NCBI GenBank assembly: GCA_002914845.1
Contig: JXTC01000014.1
Coordinates: 1,755,694 to 1,819,693, forward strand
From: Trema orientale
Taxonomy: Eukaryota; Streptophyta; Magnoliopsida; Rosales; Cannabaceae
Direction of reading: 5' to 3'
Length of the DNA: 64,000 nucleotides
Below the pieces are notes generated by a model. It worked only from the letters and a program-made list of their open reading frames with translations, did not search any database and was not told the origin of the DNA. Shown here in pieces: positions 36,401-47,938 of the stretch. A program made the position numbers and the translations under genes. The first letter of the stretch is position 1. Each line of letters starts with the position of its first letter.

Positions 36401-39400
36401 GCATTTCCCACAGGGCCAGATCTAAGCAGTTTATCTCTAGACGTTGTAACTTGGGTGATTTCAATCTGTGTATATTAGTACCAGGAAAAATTAAAGCTCT
36501 CATTTTTTTGTTGTACACTTTCGTCTGATAGGTATGACCCAAATCAATGAAACTAAACACCATTAGACAAGGCCATTCAACAACTTGTAGTTGCAGTCAC
36601 ACTGTAACCTACCACTTATCTATACACGGGTTAGACATCTGTTTTGTTCTCACATAGTTCTAGCACCTTCATGTACAGTTTACTTTCGGGAGTTTTAGAC
36701 CTCTCTCGTGTCATGAACACTGTTAGCTACCACTCATCTATACACTGCTTAGACCTCTCTTTTGTTCTCACATAGTTCTAGCACCTTCACGTACAGTTTA
36801 CTTTTGGATTTCAACATGTTTGGGTCAGAACAATTATCTACCAATGTCAACCTCACATCACAAGGAGTAATCACAAATGACGTGATGCAACGCCTGTAGT
36901 TGTGCACATTTACTGCATCCATCTTACAGAAGTTTCGGAAGTCATGTTCACCTATGAATTTCTTACCAGCCCTCTCCATGGCCTAGAGAAACAAGGATTC
37001 AAACAATAAGTTTTCACTCTTAAATTAAGAAACTCAGAAAACAGATTACTAACTGTCATCATCCACAATAGCAGAAAGACATACCAAGACATTTAGACTT
37101 TCTTCCCAAAAGAAATATTTGTACTCCCTGCTCAAACAGCTAAACCTGTATTTTGGCAAAGGCAAGCAACGTCTATTAGAAGGCAATGACTATTAACACA
37201 GACACAAACACACCAAGACCGAAAAAAAATAAAAAAAAATAACTGGTAAAACCATGGATAGTTCAAACAAAAAGAACAGTATACTATGTAACTAAATATC
37301 TATAAAACACCAAAGAGAAATATACAGAGGGAATTCAGATTTATTTATTTTTTCAGTAGTACTAAGTAATTAAAGAGCTGTAGAACAATGAAAATATAGC
37401 AGAGACCTTGAAATTATCTCTAGTTTACTGTGTCTGGAAGGTTTATTGAGAAAATGACAAGTGATTTGACAAATATAACGAAGATCACATTATACTATCA
37501 ATAGGACTTCCTTTCTCTTCAAGCAAATGAAATCTGATACAAGACTTTATTATGATTGATCATCATCCACAAGTCAAAACACCAAAGTATGACAAATAAA
37601 GACTCTAGCTAATTTTTGAACTAAGCAAATACTGGAGATCAAATATTTACTTCATAACTTTACTACACACAAAGTAGATAAACCTTGCACTGAAACCAAT
37701 TGGAACAGGACACCAGCCTAAAACTCGAATATCATTTGGAAGAACTCGATTCAGGACCCTCACATAATCAATTTCTCCTTCTGCAAAAGACATGGAAAGG
37801 GGAAAAATAAAACAAAGGCATGTGTAGGTTAAAATCTCGTACCAATCTGTTCGCATCTAATATCAGAAAGTGAGCACATTCATATAGAAGCCCAAATTTG
37901 TTATCATCTATTAAACAACCTCCATACTAAATTTGTTTTCCCTTCAATTTTTTATCCAACTATGCTTCCCATCCGTAATACTTTACCCAAATGTCATTAT
38001 TAGCTAACCTCATTTTGGTGGAAACAGATTGTGCAGCCCTAAAGTTTTCTACATGAGATTAAAATAATGAAACTACATTTTAGTAAAACAAACTTACATT
38101 TTCTATTCAAAATATTTGTGAATAGCCATTTTCAGCTTTTCAATTACTAGAAAACAAGTCACCAGTTAATAAGGCTTCAAAACATAATAACTTTTAACAT
38201 CTTCGTCACAACCATACCCTAAAATATAGTATATTCAAAACATTTATCGTTTTAGTTGCTACCACCATTTCAAATTTCAATTATTTGAAATTTAGAATAA
38301 TTTACTTGTTAATTAGGCTTCGAAACAAGAGCACCTTCTATATCTACGTCACAATATTTTCAACCAAATAAGCTGCAATACTGGAATGCTGAAAAATGGA
38401 GTTAAGGGGAGGAAAAATGCCTGACCATATTCTTCTCTCGTAACCATTTCGATAGAGCTTTCATGGTCTGAACAAGCTTTCTTGAGGTTTGATCGTAGAA
38501 AGAGAGCAACCACCTTCATCAAATATAGCAAAAACTCAAAGAGAGAAGGTGATGGGTGCAGAACTACAGAGGAACATTCAGAAACAGAAGTCTCAAACAG
38601 ATTTCTCCTTCTTATGAAATATCAGAATTAGTACTGAAATCCGGAAAGATTTTAAAAGCCTTATAAGATTTAACTAATATTTCCTTATTTTTGAGGTTCA
38701 TTGGAAAGTAGAGAGGAAAGAGAATTTAAGGCTACACAATGAATATTGAGGACAGGTCCTCTAATACTACAAAGAATATACGTGACAGCTACAAAAATCC
38801 TCCAACTTTGAAAACCTAAAGAAACAGGAACAACTTTAATTTCGCTCGCACTAGACATCCATGACACTATTTCTCATGCAGGTAGCTTAAGATTTGAAAA
38901 CTCATTTAACAAATGACATCAGTAAATCACCTCAACTTCATGGTTGAGCCATTGAGCAATATCAATTTTACTTCAAACAACAATAAAAACTTGTATAAAA
39001 CACATTATTGTGTACAAGTCAAACAAGCTTTGCAATCCAAATAGCGATAGATGAAATTACAATGGACTTGTCTTTTTCTACTTACTTGCCCAACTGAGGA
39101 AACCCCCTTATCTGTTCTACCACATCTTGAATACTGTGACTCCTTCTTGTCACCAACTAAAAGTCTCGACTTTTCTAGAGCTCCAAAAAGTTCAGACTAC
39201 AAGAAGAACAAAATTTGAGTACTTATGCAGATTGGAGTACTTTGAAAAAGTTCATCATTTGGGGTTTTATTAAAAAAAAAAAAAAAAGGAGAGAAATAAT
39301 CTTTCAGACACATACATGCCATTATTCATTTCACAAAATGAGTATATATTTCTAATGCTTCAAATAAAATAAATCTTCCAACTTCCCAACTATTCGTTTC

Positions 39401-41766
39401 CTTGGGCAGTTTTAAAAATGAAAAAAAAAAAAAAAAAACAGTAGCAATTACAATAACAATAACATAAATATATGTACAGTGAGAAATGGTTATGCACCTA
39501 TAATTGCTACACATAGGAGATACCAATTAGAAGACTAAAAACCAAGTCCACTTATCCCAGGCACACTTTAATATGTTATCAATATTAGCATGCTTTAGAA
39601 CATACCAAATAACAGTGAATTATCAACTTACAAGTAACTCCATTATGACGTAAAAAAGTTAAAAGCACTAGCAAGACTAGTTTGTTTTCTACAAATAAAC
39701 GCAGTATTAAACAAGGAATGATAGCAAATGTACCAAGAATAAAGGTCAATATATGTGGCAACTGCTACTTTGTTTTCTAAATCATTCATCTGGACAATAA
39801 ATACATCTACTATGACTAGTGAATGATTGGCAATGTATTGGAAATCCGCATCGCTAATTGTTGTGTTAATCACAAGTCATGACACCAATGATTTATTAAG
39901 GGTTGAAATTGGGTTCTTCCAAGATAATAGTATATTGTTACAAAAGAGGACCCATGCCTCCAAGATTTATTAGCAAGATGGGAGCTGGAGCTCAATATTT
40001 TAGAAAGAAAGGTAAGGCGTTATGGGGCATGGGGCGTCGAGAAAATGTGATGAAAACATACCTATTGTCAGTCTTCTTTGCACACAAGGGATTACTTCAT
40101 ACAATTTGTAATTTAGAAAATAAAAGAAAACAGAAGAAATTTAGAAGATTTTTAAAGCTTCCCATGAAAACAATCAATTTCAAACATGGTTAATTTATAA
40201 ACAATAATAATTTCCCCATTTGGCGACATACTTTATGCATCAATAATGGAATCTATGACGAGTTTCTCTAAGGATGAATAAATCATACCTCAACAGTTGG
40301 ATCCATTTGAGCTTCTGAAGCAAAACCATAGAACCTGTAATGTGGCATATATAGTATACCAAAATTAAAAGAGGGCTACAAGTTTCAAAAAATAAATCTC
40401 ACAGCAGAAACTTTAGACAAAAATGACTACTCATTGATAGGAAACTCAATCCAAATTCAATTTGAAAAAACCCATAAACATACCCTTTAAAGAGTTAGTA
40501 ACTTCCAGGAATATTTTGTAAGCTAAAGCTAATAGAAGGTAGCCCAACATTAGTTTTTTGTATTTTGATACTCCACATGCATCACGTCAATGTGGACAAT
40601 TTTCAAATTTCCAAATTAAAGAAAAGAGAGTGCTAAACTGTAAACGGTGCAAAGAACATGATGCAAATTCACATGCGAAGTTGGAAATGCTGTCCAGAAT
40701 GAACAAGCAGTCATATAATGTCTAGACAATGTACCTCTGCCCAAAGTACATGACTTTCAGAGCAACATATCTTTTGCACTGGCGATTCATGACACTTGTA
40801 TCATAACCTGCACAAACACAGAGATAAATAAAATTGGATTAAACAAGTTTGAAAGCCATAGTTCAACTACAAAGATAACAAACCTAATTACAAAGACAGA
40901 AAGGGAAAAAAGATGGGGGTGGGAGGGTTGTCAGCTTTCCTACTATCCATGCATAAACACAATCATAAACATAAGATAACCAAATCCAATTTCCTACATA
41001 GCCCACAAAGCAATTCCGATTCTACGTAGTAGTTTTGTCAATGATACCTGGCGTTTTCTCTTCCAATTTATATTAAGTTCTTTTTACTTTTTTCAAGCAA
41101 TTTCAGTTACCTGCCATTTAGCTATATATACTATATTTAACTGCGCTGACTTAATTTGATTATCATAATCCAAGCAAATCAAAAATCAAGAATCAAAACT
41201 TTCCGGGAATAAGAAGTATGATTCTAATTACTAGTTCAGTTCAGTCAATGATACATTGAACAAAACAAAAATAAAAAAATTTAAAAGAAAAAAAAATTAA
41301 ACCTGGTTTTTTCTGTTGCAATTTATTTTTTGTGGACTTACTATCACTTTTACCAGATTTTGAATGCGTCTTCTTCTCTTTCTGCACCACAAGTAGCATT
41401 ATCAAGCTCTGTTACAATCATATGCTAAGCTTGAAATGAATCCAACATTTTAACATTCTATTCTAAACAATAATAATCAATAAGAAGCAATAAACGAACC
41501 TCAAAACAGGTACAGTTGGAGAGTCGTGATGATAATTCGGCATTCTCAGCCTCTAGTTCCTGATTCAATTCGCAAAAACCGAATATTGGAACCCCAAAAG
41601 TAAAGAAAATAATAATAATAATAATAAAAAGAACCTGAGGCAGAAGAAGGAAGCTTAAAGAGAGAAAGACGAGGAGGACGAGGGGAAGAGAGAGAACCTG
41701 AACTCTGAGTTGGAGAGAGTTTACAAGGGATACGAGGCTGGCTTCCTCTACTTGGGTAACCTCCAT
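33437..41766 (-). CDS. PUS3: tRNA pseudouridine synthase, PUS3/DEG1 type (position 38/39)
   Basis: Fifteen exons: 41766-41698, 41559-41500, 41381-41303, 40807-40735, 40334-40289, 39196-39086, 38513-38426, 37780-37684, 37145-37085, 36982-36852, 36149-36032, 34892-34769, 34460-34353, 34254-34174, 33480-33437. Total 429 aa. Deg1/Pus3 enzymes (TruA family) make pseudouridine at U38/U39 of the tRNA anticodon stem. A coiled-coil-like N terminus (LEAENAELSSRL) and a Lys/Ser-rich segment precede the TruA fold. The catalytic Asp138 lies in RCGRTDKGVS. Other family blocks are RVLPNDIRVLGWCPVP, SREYKYFFW, GEHDFRNFCKMD and [20 protein letters not shown]. Less certain junctions are the exon 7 donor (GTCAGG), the exon 10 donor (GTTGAC; chosen because it restores the conserved join) and the exon 13 donor (GTGCTC, giving a 98-nt intron); reading through exon 13 instead stops at 34240. 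It resembles Arabidopsis At1g34150. Confidence 0.92.
36608..36815. repeat. Intronic tandem duplication, offset 118 bp, in PUS3
   Basis: CTACCACTTATCTATACAC at 36609 recurs at 36727. The match continues through TTTTGTTCTCACATAGTTCT to GTACAGTTTACTTT with few changes. It lies in the intron after exon 10 and ends about 40 bp before that exon's donor. Confidence 0.85.
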
Positions 41767-41924
41767 GGAAATGCTGGATTCCTACTTCTTACGACTCGAC
41801 CCATACATAACCAAAGCAAGCTTATATATATTTTTTCTTTTAAAAAAACATAGACAAAATAAATAACAAACCAAACACCCAAAATAAAAAAATAAAAAAA
41901 TAAAAAAATAAAAGCTAATGGCTA

Positions 41925-42440
41925 ATGATATTAATTATATCTTGTTTTATTATTTTGACCCCTAAATTTTCAACTTACATGCCTTAAATTATGTAATTAT
42001 TACAATAATAATCCTTTTGTCGTAAATTATAAAATATTTAATAGAAATAAATCATTACAGAGTATATAATTTGGTAACTGTGGTCAAGAATTAGATTCTA
42101 AATTTTTAACTTATATAGTGAATTGTTAAGACTTATACAATTATTGCAGCAATGACTATTTTGTCACAAATTATTAAATTTTTAACAGAAATGAGCATGC
42201 AAAGCGCCCAGTTTATTAATTATGACTAAAAAGGAGATTATGACTCATAGAAGTAAATAATGTCTAATTATATGTTTTGTCAGGACTATTTTTTCTTAAA
42301 AAACTACAGTTTGTGACAAAAGGACTATTGTTATAACAATTGCGTAATTCATGAGTCATTACTATATAAGTTGAAAATTTGAAGGGCAAAGTAATACAAT
42401 GAATATAATTTAAGGACCATTATTATATTTAACCCTTACC
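41925..42440. mobile_element. Long-armed fold-back element upstream of PUS3
   Basis: The left arm (AAATTTTCAACTTACAT, then TATGTAATTATTACAATAAT and AATCCTTTTGTC) is inverted on the right (GACAAAAGGACTATTG then AAGTTGAAAATTTG). A third related block sits between them (42105-42190). Confidence 0.65.
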
Positions 42441-42965
42441 TAATTTCATATTATGTAATGGACTATAATCTCGTTCAAGGATAATCCAGTCCAGTTTATG
42501 TGTTCTTACTAATTCAATACATATCTTCCTAATGTTAATTAGGAAGCATGTGTTCAAAATTAGCAAAAATATATAGGAATCGGTCTCGTGGGACCATATC
42601 TAAAGCCATTATATAAAATATATGTTAATGTATAAACAAATCCATCAAATGTCAAAATTAAAACCAAAATACAAAAAATTAAAATAGCCCTAGTGCCAAT
42701 TTGGTATTGTTGCGATGTTTAGAAAATTTTTGGTTTTGGGAAAGCTGAAAGCTATATTTTTGAAATATTTTAACAAATATTTTCTTTCAAAAGATACTTT
42801 TTAAGAAGTAGATTGTGAAATGACAACCGGACAAAAAGCTTGTCTATTAAACACCAATATTTAGAAAAATATTCCTTAATTAGAATCAAGAGCTCAAAAG
42901 GCTCCCAAATTGGCCTTAGTAATAAAATGTCACTTCTTTCACGAAGAAAGCTCTACCCACTCTGT

Positions 42966-43340
42966 TTAGGATATATTTATTAATTCATAATAGAGAGGAA
43001 TGGAAAAGAGAAAGGGAAATACATTTTTTTCCATGTGTTTACATATTAATTAGGCCGCATTTACTAATTCATAAAGGGAATGAGTAGAAAGAGAAATTGA
43101 GGAATGAGAAATAATAACTGGAAAGATTAGGATTCTCTTTCATGTGTAAATAATAGATATATAAATATATGAAAAGGAATATCTTTTCCTTAATATTCTC
43201 TTTCCATTTTCTTTCCATTACCAATTATTAAATATAACCTTAATTAGTTGCTTGTAAAGGGGAATCCTAACATTCGCACTCGTTGTTTCTTATTCCCTTT
43301 TATTACACTCGTTTCGTTTATGAATTAGTAAATATAACCT
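42966..43340. mobile_element. hAT-like MITE (outer) containing a related MITE
   Basis: Ends TTAGGATATATTTATTAATT and the complement of AATTAGTAAATATAACCT. Flanks are CACTCTGT (42958-42965) and CACTCTCT (43341-43348), an 8-bp duplication with one mismatch. It is interrupted by the element at 43054-43239. Confidence 0.7.
43054..43239. mobile_element. Inner hAT-like MITE, same family as its host
   Basis: Ends GCCGCATTTACTAATTCATA and the complement of AATTATTAAATATAACC. TTAATTAG is found on both sides (43046-43053 and 43240-43247), an 8-bp duplication. Confidence 0.75.
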
Positions 43341-43479
43341 CACTCTCTCTAAAAGCTTCCTTTCCCTTTATAAATCCGACCTCCCTACTACTTCGTCCAG
43401 AGATCTTAGCCATGATGGAGCCCATTTTTGTCACCTCAATTTTATTAAATAAAATAAATTAATTAGTATTTATTCCTAA

Positions 43480-43690
43480 AAATAATTTAAAATTCAAGTA
43501 TATGTATTTTTGTACTTAGTATATTTAGCTATATACCACTTTTAGTTTATGTATAAAGTATACTAGTTTTTATATTGGTTATATCATATTTTATGTTTGA
43601 TATACACTTGATATATTAGCCATTTTACTACAATATTTGAAAAATTAACATTTACTTAAAATGAACGTAAAATTCAGTCATTTCGCTAAC
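43480..43690 (+). repeat. Degraded piece of dispersed repeat family A
   Basis: The order of family A motifs is kept (GTACTTAGTATATTTAG, CTATATACCA, TTTTACTACAATATTTGAAAAA), but with many changes. Confidence 0.5.
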
Positions 43691-43734
43691 TCCTTGAAAA
43701 TTTTTTTTTTAAATAAATGAAAATTTTTGAGAAT

Positions 43735-43940
43735 TCTTCCAAACATTCTTTAAAATAACTTTTGGGACCTAAAAGGTCTTTGGAAAACGTGGTCACTTGA
43801 ACAAAGGCATTGTCAAAAAATTGACGTGAAAAAACTTCAGTATTCTCCTATTTTATTTTATTTTATTTTATTTTATTAGGCTTTGGGCTTTTTTATTTTC
43901 TGTTTTGCCTTAGGTACAATGATTGTCCCACAGTATTCCT
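43735..43940 (+). repeat. Repeat family C, copy interrupted on its right
   Basis: Aligns with 63705-63910: CCAAACATTCTTTAAAATAA, CTTTGGAA, then TATTTTATT...GGGCTTTTT, TTTTGCCTT and GTACAATG.TTGTCCCACAGT. The family match resumes only at about 45118. Confidence 0.6.
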
Positions 43941-44058
43941 AAGGATGATTATATTTACACATCTAACTGGCATAAAGACACTTCTATATGATTGTCCCAC
44001 AATATTCCTAAGGTGATTATATTTGCACCTCTAACTAGCATAAAGACACCTCTATATA
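43919..44058 (+). repeat. Tandem duplication, unit about 69 bp
   Basis: GATTGTCCCACAGTATTCCT at 43921 recurs at 43990 with one change, followed in both by GATTATATTT and AGCATAAAGACAC-like ends and TCTATAT. Confidence 0.85.
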
Positions 44059-45421
44059 TTCTAAGCTTATCCCATTAAAATATTTAAAATTAGATTTTTT
44101 TTAATATTAGCAACCTTATTATTCATAAAATAGAACAATAACACCTAACGATTTTATTCACTAAAATATTTTGGCACCCCTAAATCCCTAATAATATTAA
44201 GAGACCTCATTTTTCAAAAAGAAATAGTTTTAGTTACAAATATACCCTTGATGTTATACAGTTTGACCTGCCACCATTTTTTCCCCTCTTTTTAACTGGT
44301 ATTATCTTCACCTTCTGTAGAAAATCAATACATTGGAGCTCTTTCTGGCTGTGTTCATAATTCACTATAGACCACTCGCTTCATCTTGTAATCAATGGGC
44401 TCGATAGGAAATAGAAACAATTGTTTTTTAGTCTTGATCAATCTTCATGCTTCTCTAAACCTGATTATTTATCCATGTTTTTTTTTTTAATTTTTTCTGA
44501 TAAAGGCTACTTCATTAAAAAAGATGAAAAAAGCCCAGAAGAAAGTTGAACAAGCTCCATTGGCAGGTTGTCAGCTGCACACCGAAATAATAATTAAACC
44601 TAATATACTGCTACCGAACCACGGAAACCTTGAATTATCAATTTCTAATTTTTTATTAATTCCCAAGTAGATCTTATAGATTACTTCTCTTTTCGCTTCA
44701 CAGTTATGATATATAAATATATATAGTGACAAATTTGAATTTAACAACATTCATTGGCATATAGGTCTAAATTAATCCAAATGTGAAATTCCAAAAATGT
44801 GATAGAATGTACTTAAAATAAAAAGGAATAAACAAAAATAATAAACTTATTTTTGTGCAGGATTATCTATTGAACGATGAAAGCTCATCATGTTATTGTT
44901 CTGTTGATGAAGACAAGTTTTGAAGGAATTTTTTAATATGGTTTGAAGGTAGGCTTCTTAGAGAGAAGTTTTTAATCAAGGGGTGTAATAAGTAAGTTTT
45001 TACTGTTTAATAAAAAGGTATATAAATGTATATTTTGGTCTTTTTACTTAAGGATAAATATGTAATAAAAATGTTTGAAATAAGAGGGTGTCATTATACA
45101 AGTTGGGGGTGTGAATATAGTCCCCTATCCCTAATATATACAAGTTGCATAATTGCTCCTCAAACTTTAAAATATCTCAAAAATACCTCATTCGGTTACT
45201 TTTTTTTTTTTGGACAAAAACGTTATTTTGAAAGTTTTACTTTTTAAGAGAAAAGTGATAATTGTATGTATATTTGATTCAGAAACACACAATAAAAGGT
45301 TTCTACATTCAAAATTTAAAACAAGACAAACAAGTTCAAATCGAATTATTTGCTAACTTAAACTACATTTTTTTTTTTTAGCTTATTTTCTTTTTTCTTT
45401 TTTTTTTTTTTTGGTGTCATA
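44059..45421. other. AT-rich DNA, probably inserted in a family C repeat
   Basis: No gene. Frames such as 45026-45247 have no family resemblance. 45118-45225 carries the right part of family C (CCCTAATATATACAAGTTGC, then AAATACCTCATTCGGTTA). Confidence 0.45.
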
Positions 45422-45544
45422 GATAAACATATGTTTCGTGAAGGTAAGAAAGTTGCACATAATTTAGCTAGGTTCACCTTAGGAATAGAAGATGAGCTTA
45501 TTTGGCTAGAAGAATTTCGTCTTTCAATTGAGTCTATATTGTAA
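45422..45544 (+). pseudogene. LINE-type RNase H domain fragment, copy 1
   Basis: The frame reads MFREGKKVAHNLARFTLGIE, then DELIWLEEFRLSIESIL and a stop. Plant LINE-associated RNase H (RVT_3) domains end like this: NxxAHxLAR..., an aromatic/Trp-Leu-Glu block, and a short tail. Only the last ~40 residues remain. Confidence 0.65.
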
Positions 45545-45599
45545 AATCTAATTATTTGCTCACTCAAACTACATTAGCTTATTTTCTTTTTTTTACTAG

Positions 45600-45741
45600 T
45601 ATCATAGTCAAAACTACACATGGTTTAGCTAGGTTCATTTTAAGAGTAGAAGATGAGCTTATTTTGTTGGAAAAATCTCATCTTCCAATTAAGTCTATAT
45701 TGCAAAATATTCTATTAATTTATAATAATAGATTCATCTGA
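45600..45741 (+). pseudogene. LINE-type RNase H domain fragment, copy 2
   Basis: A tandem relative of the previous fragment: THGLARFILRVEDELILLEK, then SHLPIKSILQNIL. The flanking CAAACTACAT...AGCTTATTTTCTTTT is also duplicated, so about 190 bp were duplicated after the fragment formed. Confidence 0.6.
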
Positions 45742-46026
45742 GCTGAAAAAAACTACATTTATTTACTTTTTTGGAAGGGTTTTCGATACTGACGGTCATT
45801 GAATTAAAATGTTCGTGGCGATTAATTCATTTTCGTAATTGTCGTTAAATTTAAATTATCAATGAATAATAATTCATGTGCCAGGGGAAAAGAAAAACAT
45901 AATGGATACTTTAATTTTAACTTTTTGAATCAAATTTAATAGTTAAGATTTATTAATATTTTGCCCCTCGAAAGATGTAACTTATCATATAAGGTTGCTA
46001 ATAAAAGGCTGAAAGTGTCAAAATAT

Positions 46027-46387
46027 GGGACCGTTTGGTTCACTCATCTGAAGGAGTGTATTTAAATAGAAATTATGGAATGGTTATAATTGAAATGAGA
46101 TATATCTGAAGTGAAATAAAGTGAAATGAGTTGTAATTAGAATGAGAGATATTAAAATGGGCCATTGAAAAATACCTCCTAGGCTCTATTCTCATTGCAA
46201 GACAAAAAAAAAATCATTCTAATAATTAATGTGACTGATAAACTATTAATTGGAAAAACTGAATAGTTGAAACAAACATTTATTCCAAAAGACTATTTAA
46301 ATAGAAAAATTAGAATTGTTGAAAAAAATACACATTCCAATGAGTATTTCATTTGAATGGAATAAAATGTGTAAAACAAAAGGGGCC
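46027..46387. mobile_element. Putative hAT-like MITE
   Basis: Left end GGGACCGTTTGGTTCACTCA; complement of the right end GGCCCCTTTTGTTTTACACA. Imperfect arms with TTTAAATAGAAATT and ATTTAAATAGAAAAATT. No certain target duplication. Confidence 0.5.
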
Positions 46388-46628
46388 GTATTTGTGCACA
46401 AAACTTATGAAAAGAAATATTCAAAAAATATTTGAAAAGAAACAGCAATCACTCAACTTTTTATTCAAAATGGGAAAAACGATACGATTCTAGCTTTACA
46501 TATAAGGGAAAATCAAAGACAAATAAACTAGCTTCACTAAAGAATAAAAACCAAGGATTTACCTTTAATTTTTTTTTAAAAAGCAGGATATTTCGGGTAA
46601 GTCCTAATTTTGTTATGGATAATAATTG

Positions 46629-46795
46629 AGGTACCAATTTTTTTACCAAATTTTTGGTGATTTGTCACCACTCAATTGGTGATAATATTTTATCTATTTA
46701 TAATAAGTTTTAACACACTAATTAGATGGTGATTACTTACATGCCACATGTGTTGGTATAAAAAATTTAGTACAAAAATTGGGATATGCAGTGTT
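46629..46795. mobile_element. Small fold-back MITE
   Basis: Left CCAATTTTTTTACCAAATTT and the complement of the right end CCAATTTTTGTACTAAATTT pair over about 28 bp. Confidence 0.6.
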
Positions 46796-47161
46796 ATTCC
46801 TTCACTGTTTTTCTAATTCTTTCTAAAAATTTCTATCGCGCTCTCTTTTTCCTAACACGTGATTCCTTTTCTCCTGCCACTAAACCTAGACTTTAGAATA
46901 AAAACATAGGAGGAGTTCTTCCTTAAAACAATTTTTTTTAATAATAAAAAAATAAAAGAACTAGTCCTTTATCACATAACCGAACACGGGTTCTGTTTCC
47001 TTTTCTGGTTTTGTAATTTGTAAATATATTTTTTATTTTTCTAGGGAAAGAACCGACCCTGTGTAAACACTTATAAATTTAATGGTGTGGCTATTGAACC
47101 GACCCTCACATCAAGCCCTATAATTTCATTAGAAAAAACGCAGCGCCCCCTCTCTCTCTTG

Positions 47162-47938
47162 ATGATCTCTCTAGTAATGGCTAATTATGAGATATTCGTC
47201 TTCTCATCTGAGCACCGAGTCCCAGATGACCAATCCCTTCAACACCGTCAGTTTTCCCTCGTTTTCGATGTCGTTGAGAAGCTTTTCTCGGACAAAGATG
47301 GAGTCAGCGATTTCATTATATACAAGAACATGACCCAAGAAGTTGAAGCCCCAACCGACTACTTGGCCGACGAAGGGGACTCGGACTTGTTAGTAAAACT
47401 TGCCTTGTCCATGACAGAGGAGTCAATGCCGTTGCAATTAGACCGTCTTCACTGGATGGAACACCCGAGCCCCAGTAACTTTGCCCCGCCCGAGGAGGTC
47501 GGTTTGGACGACATGACGAAGAAGATTTCGGCCGATGTTGGTGGAGTACTGATACGGGCTAGTTTCGGTCAAAAGAGGATGGGAATGCGGGTCACAATCG
47601 AGAAGCGAAGCGTTGTCCCACATCGACTGTACGAAGAGTTATTACGTGATGGTGATGGTGATGGTGGTGGTGGTCAGCTTCCTCATTCGTCCACGCTTAC
47701 CCCGTTAGTGTTCGAGTATCTGCCAGAAGAGCAAACTCGACTGGTCTCGATGGAATCGGATGATCAGGAGCTCAAGGCTTATGCTGATGATTGTATGATT
47801 TGCTTGGAAAAGGTGCTGCTTGGCTCGCTACTGCCGTGCTCTCATATGTTTCACACCGATTGCCTATTTAAGTGGCTTGGAAGGAGCCATAGTTGTCCTG
47901 TGTGTCGCTCTGAGCTGCCAGATGCTCCTGATGTCTAG
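47162..47938 (+). CDS. RING-H2 zinc finger protein, probable E3 ubiquitin ligase
   Basis: A single-exon frame of 258 aa from the first in-frame ATG (47162); a second ATG at 47177 has a better context (GTAATGGC) and would give 253 aa. The frame extends upstream only from a GTG, and a short out-of-frame uORF begins at 47082. The RING-H2 finger is complete near the C terminus: Cys211, Cys214, Cys226, His228, His231, Cys234, Cys245, Cys248, with the usual Trp in FKWL and Pro after Cys245. RING-H2 domains recruit E2~ubiquitin. The N-terminal ~200 residues show no domain I recognise and no membrane span. A Gly/Asp repeat from GATGGT/GGTGGT triplets lies before the finger. The substrate is unknown. 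It is the only clear gene in the right third of the window. Confidence 0.85.
   Translation: MISLVMANYEIFVFSSEHRVPDDQSLQHRQFSLVFDVVEKLFSDKDGVSDFIIYKNMTQEVEAPTDYLADEGDSDLLVKLALSMTEESMPLQLDRLHWMEHPSPSNFAPPEEVGLDDMTKKISADVGGVLIRASFGQKRMGMRVTIEKRSVVPHRLYEELLRDGDGDGGGGQLPHSSTLTPLVFEYLPEEQTRLVSMESDDQELKAYADDCMICLEKVLLGSLLPCSHMFHTDCLFKWLGRSHSCPVCRSELPDAPDV

Noticed and set aside
36749..36979. 76-codon frame as a complete small gene
   Set aside because: Its first half is PUS3 exon 10; the rest is read-through into the intron.
47087..47161. N-terminal extension of the RING-H2 protein
   Set aside because: Requires a GTG start; the first in-frame ATG is at 47162.
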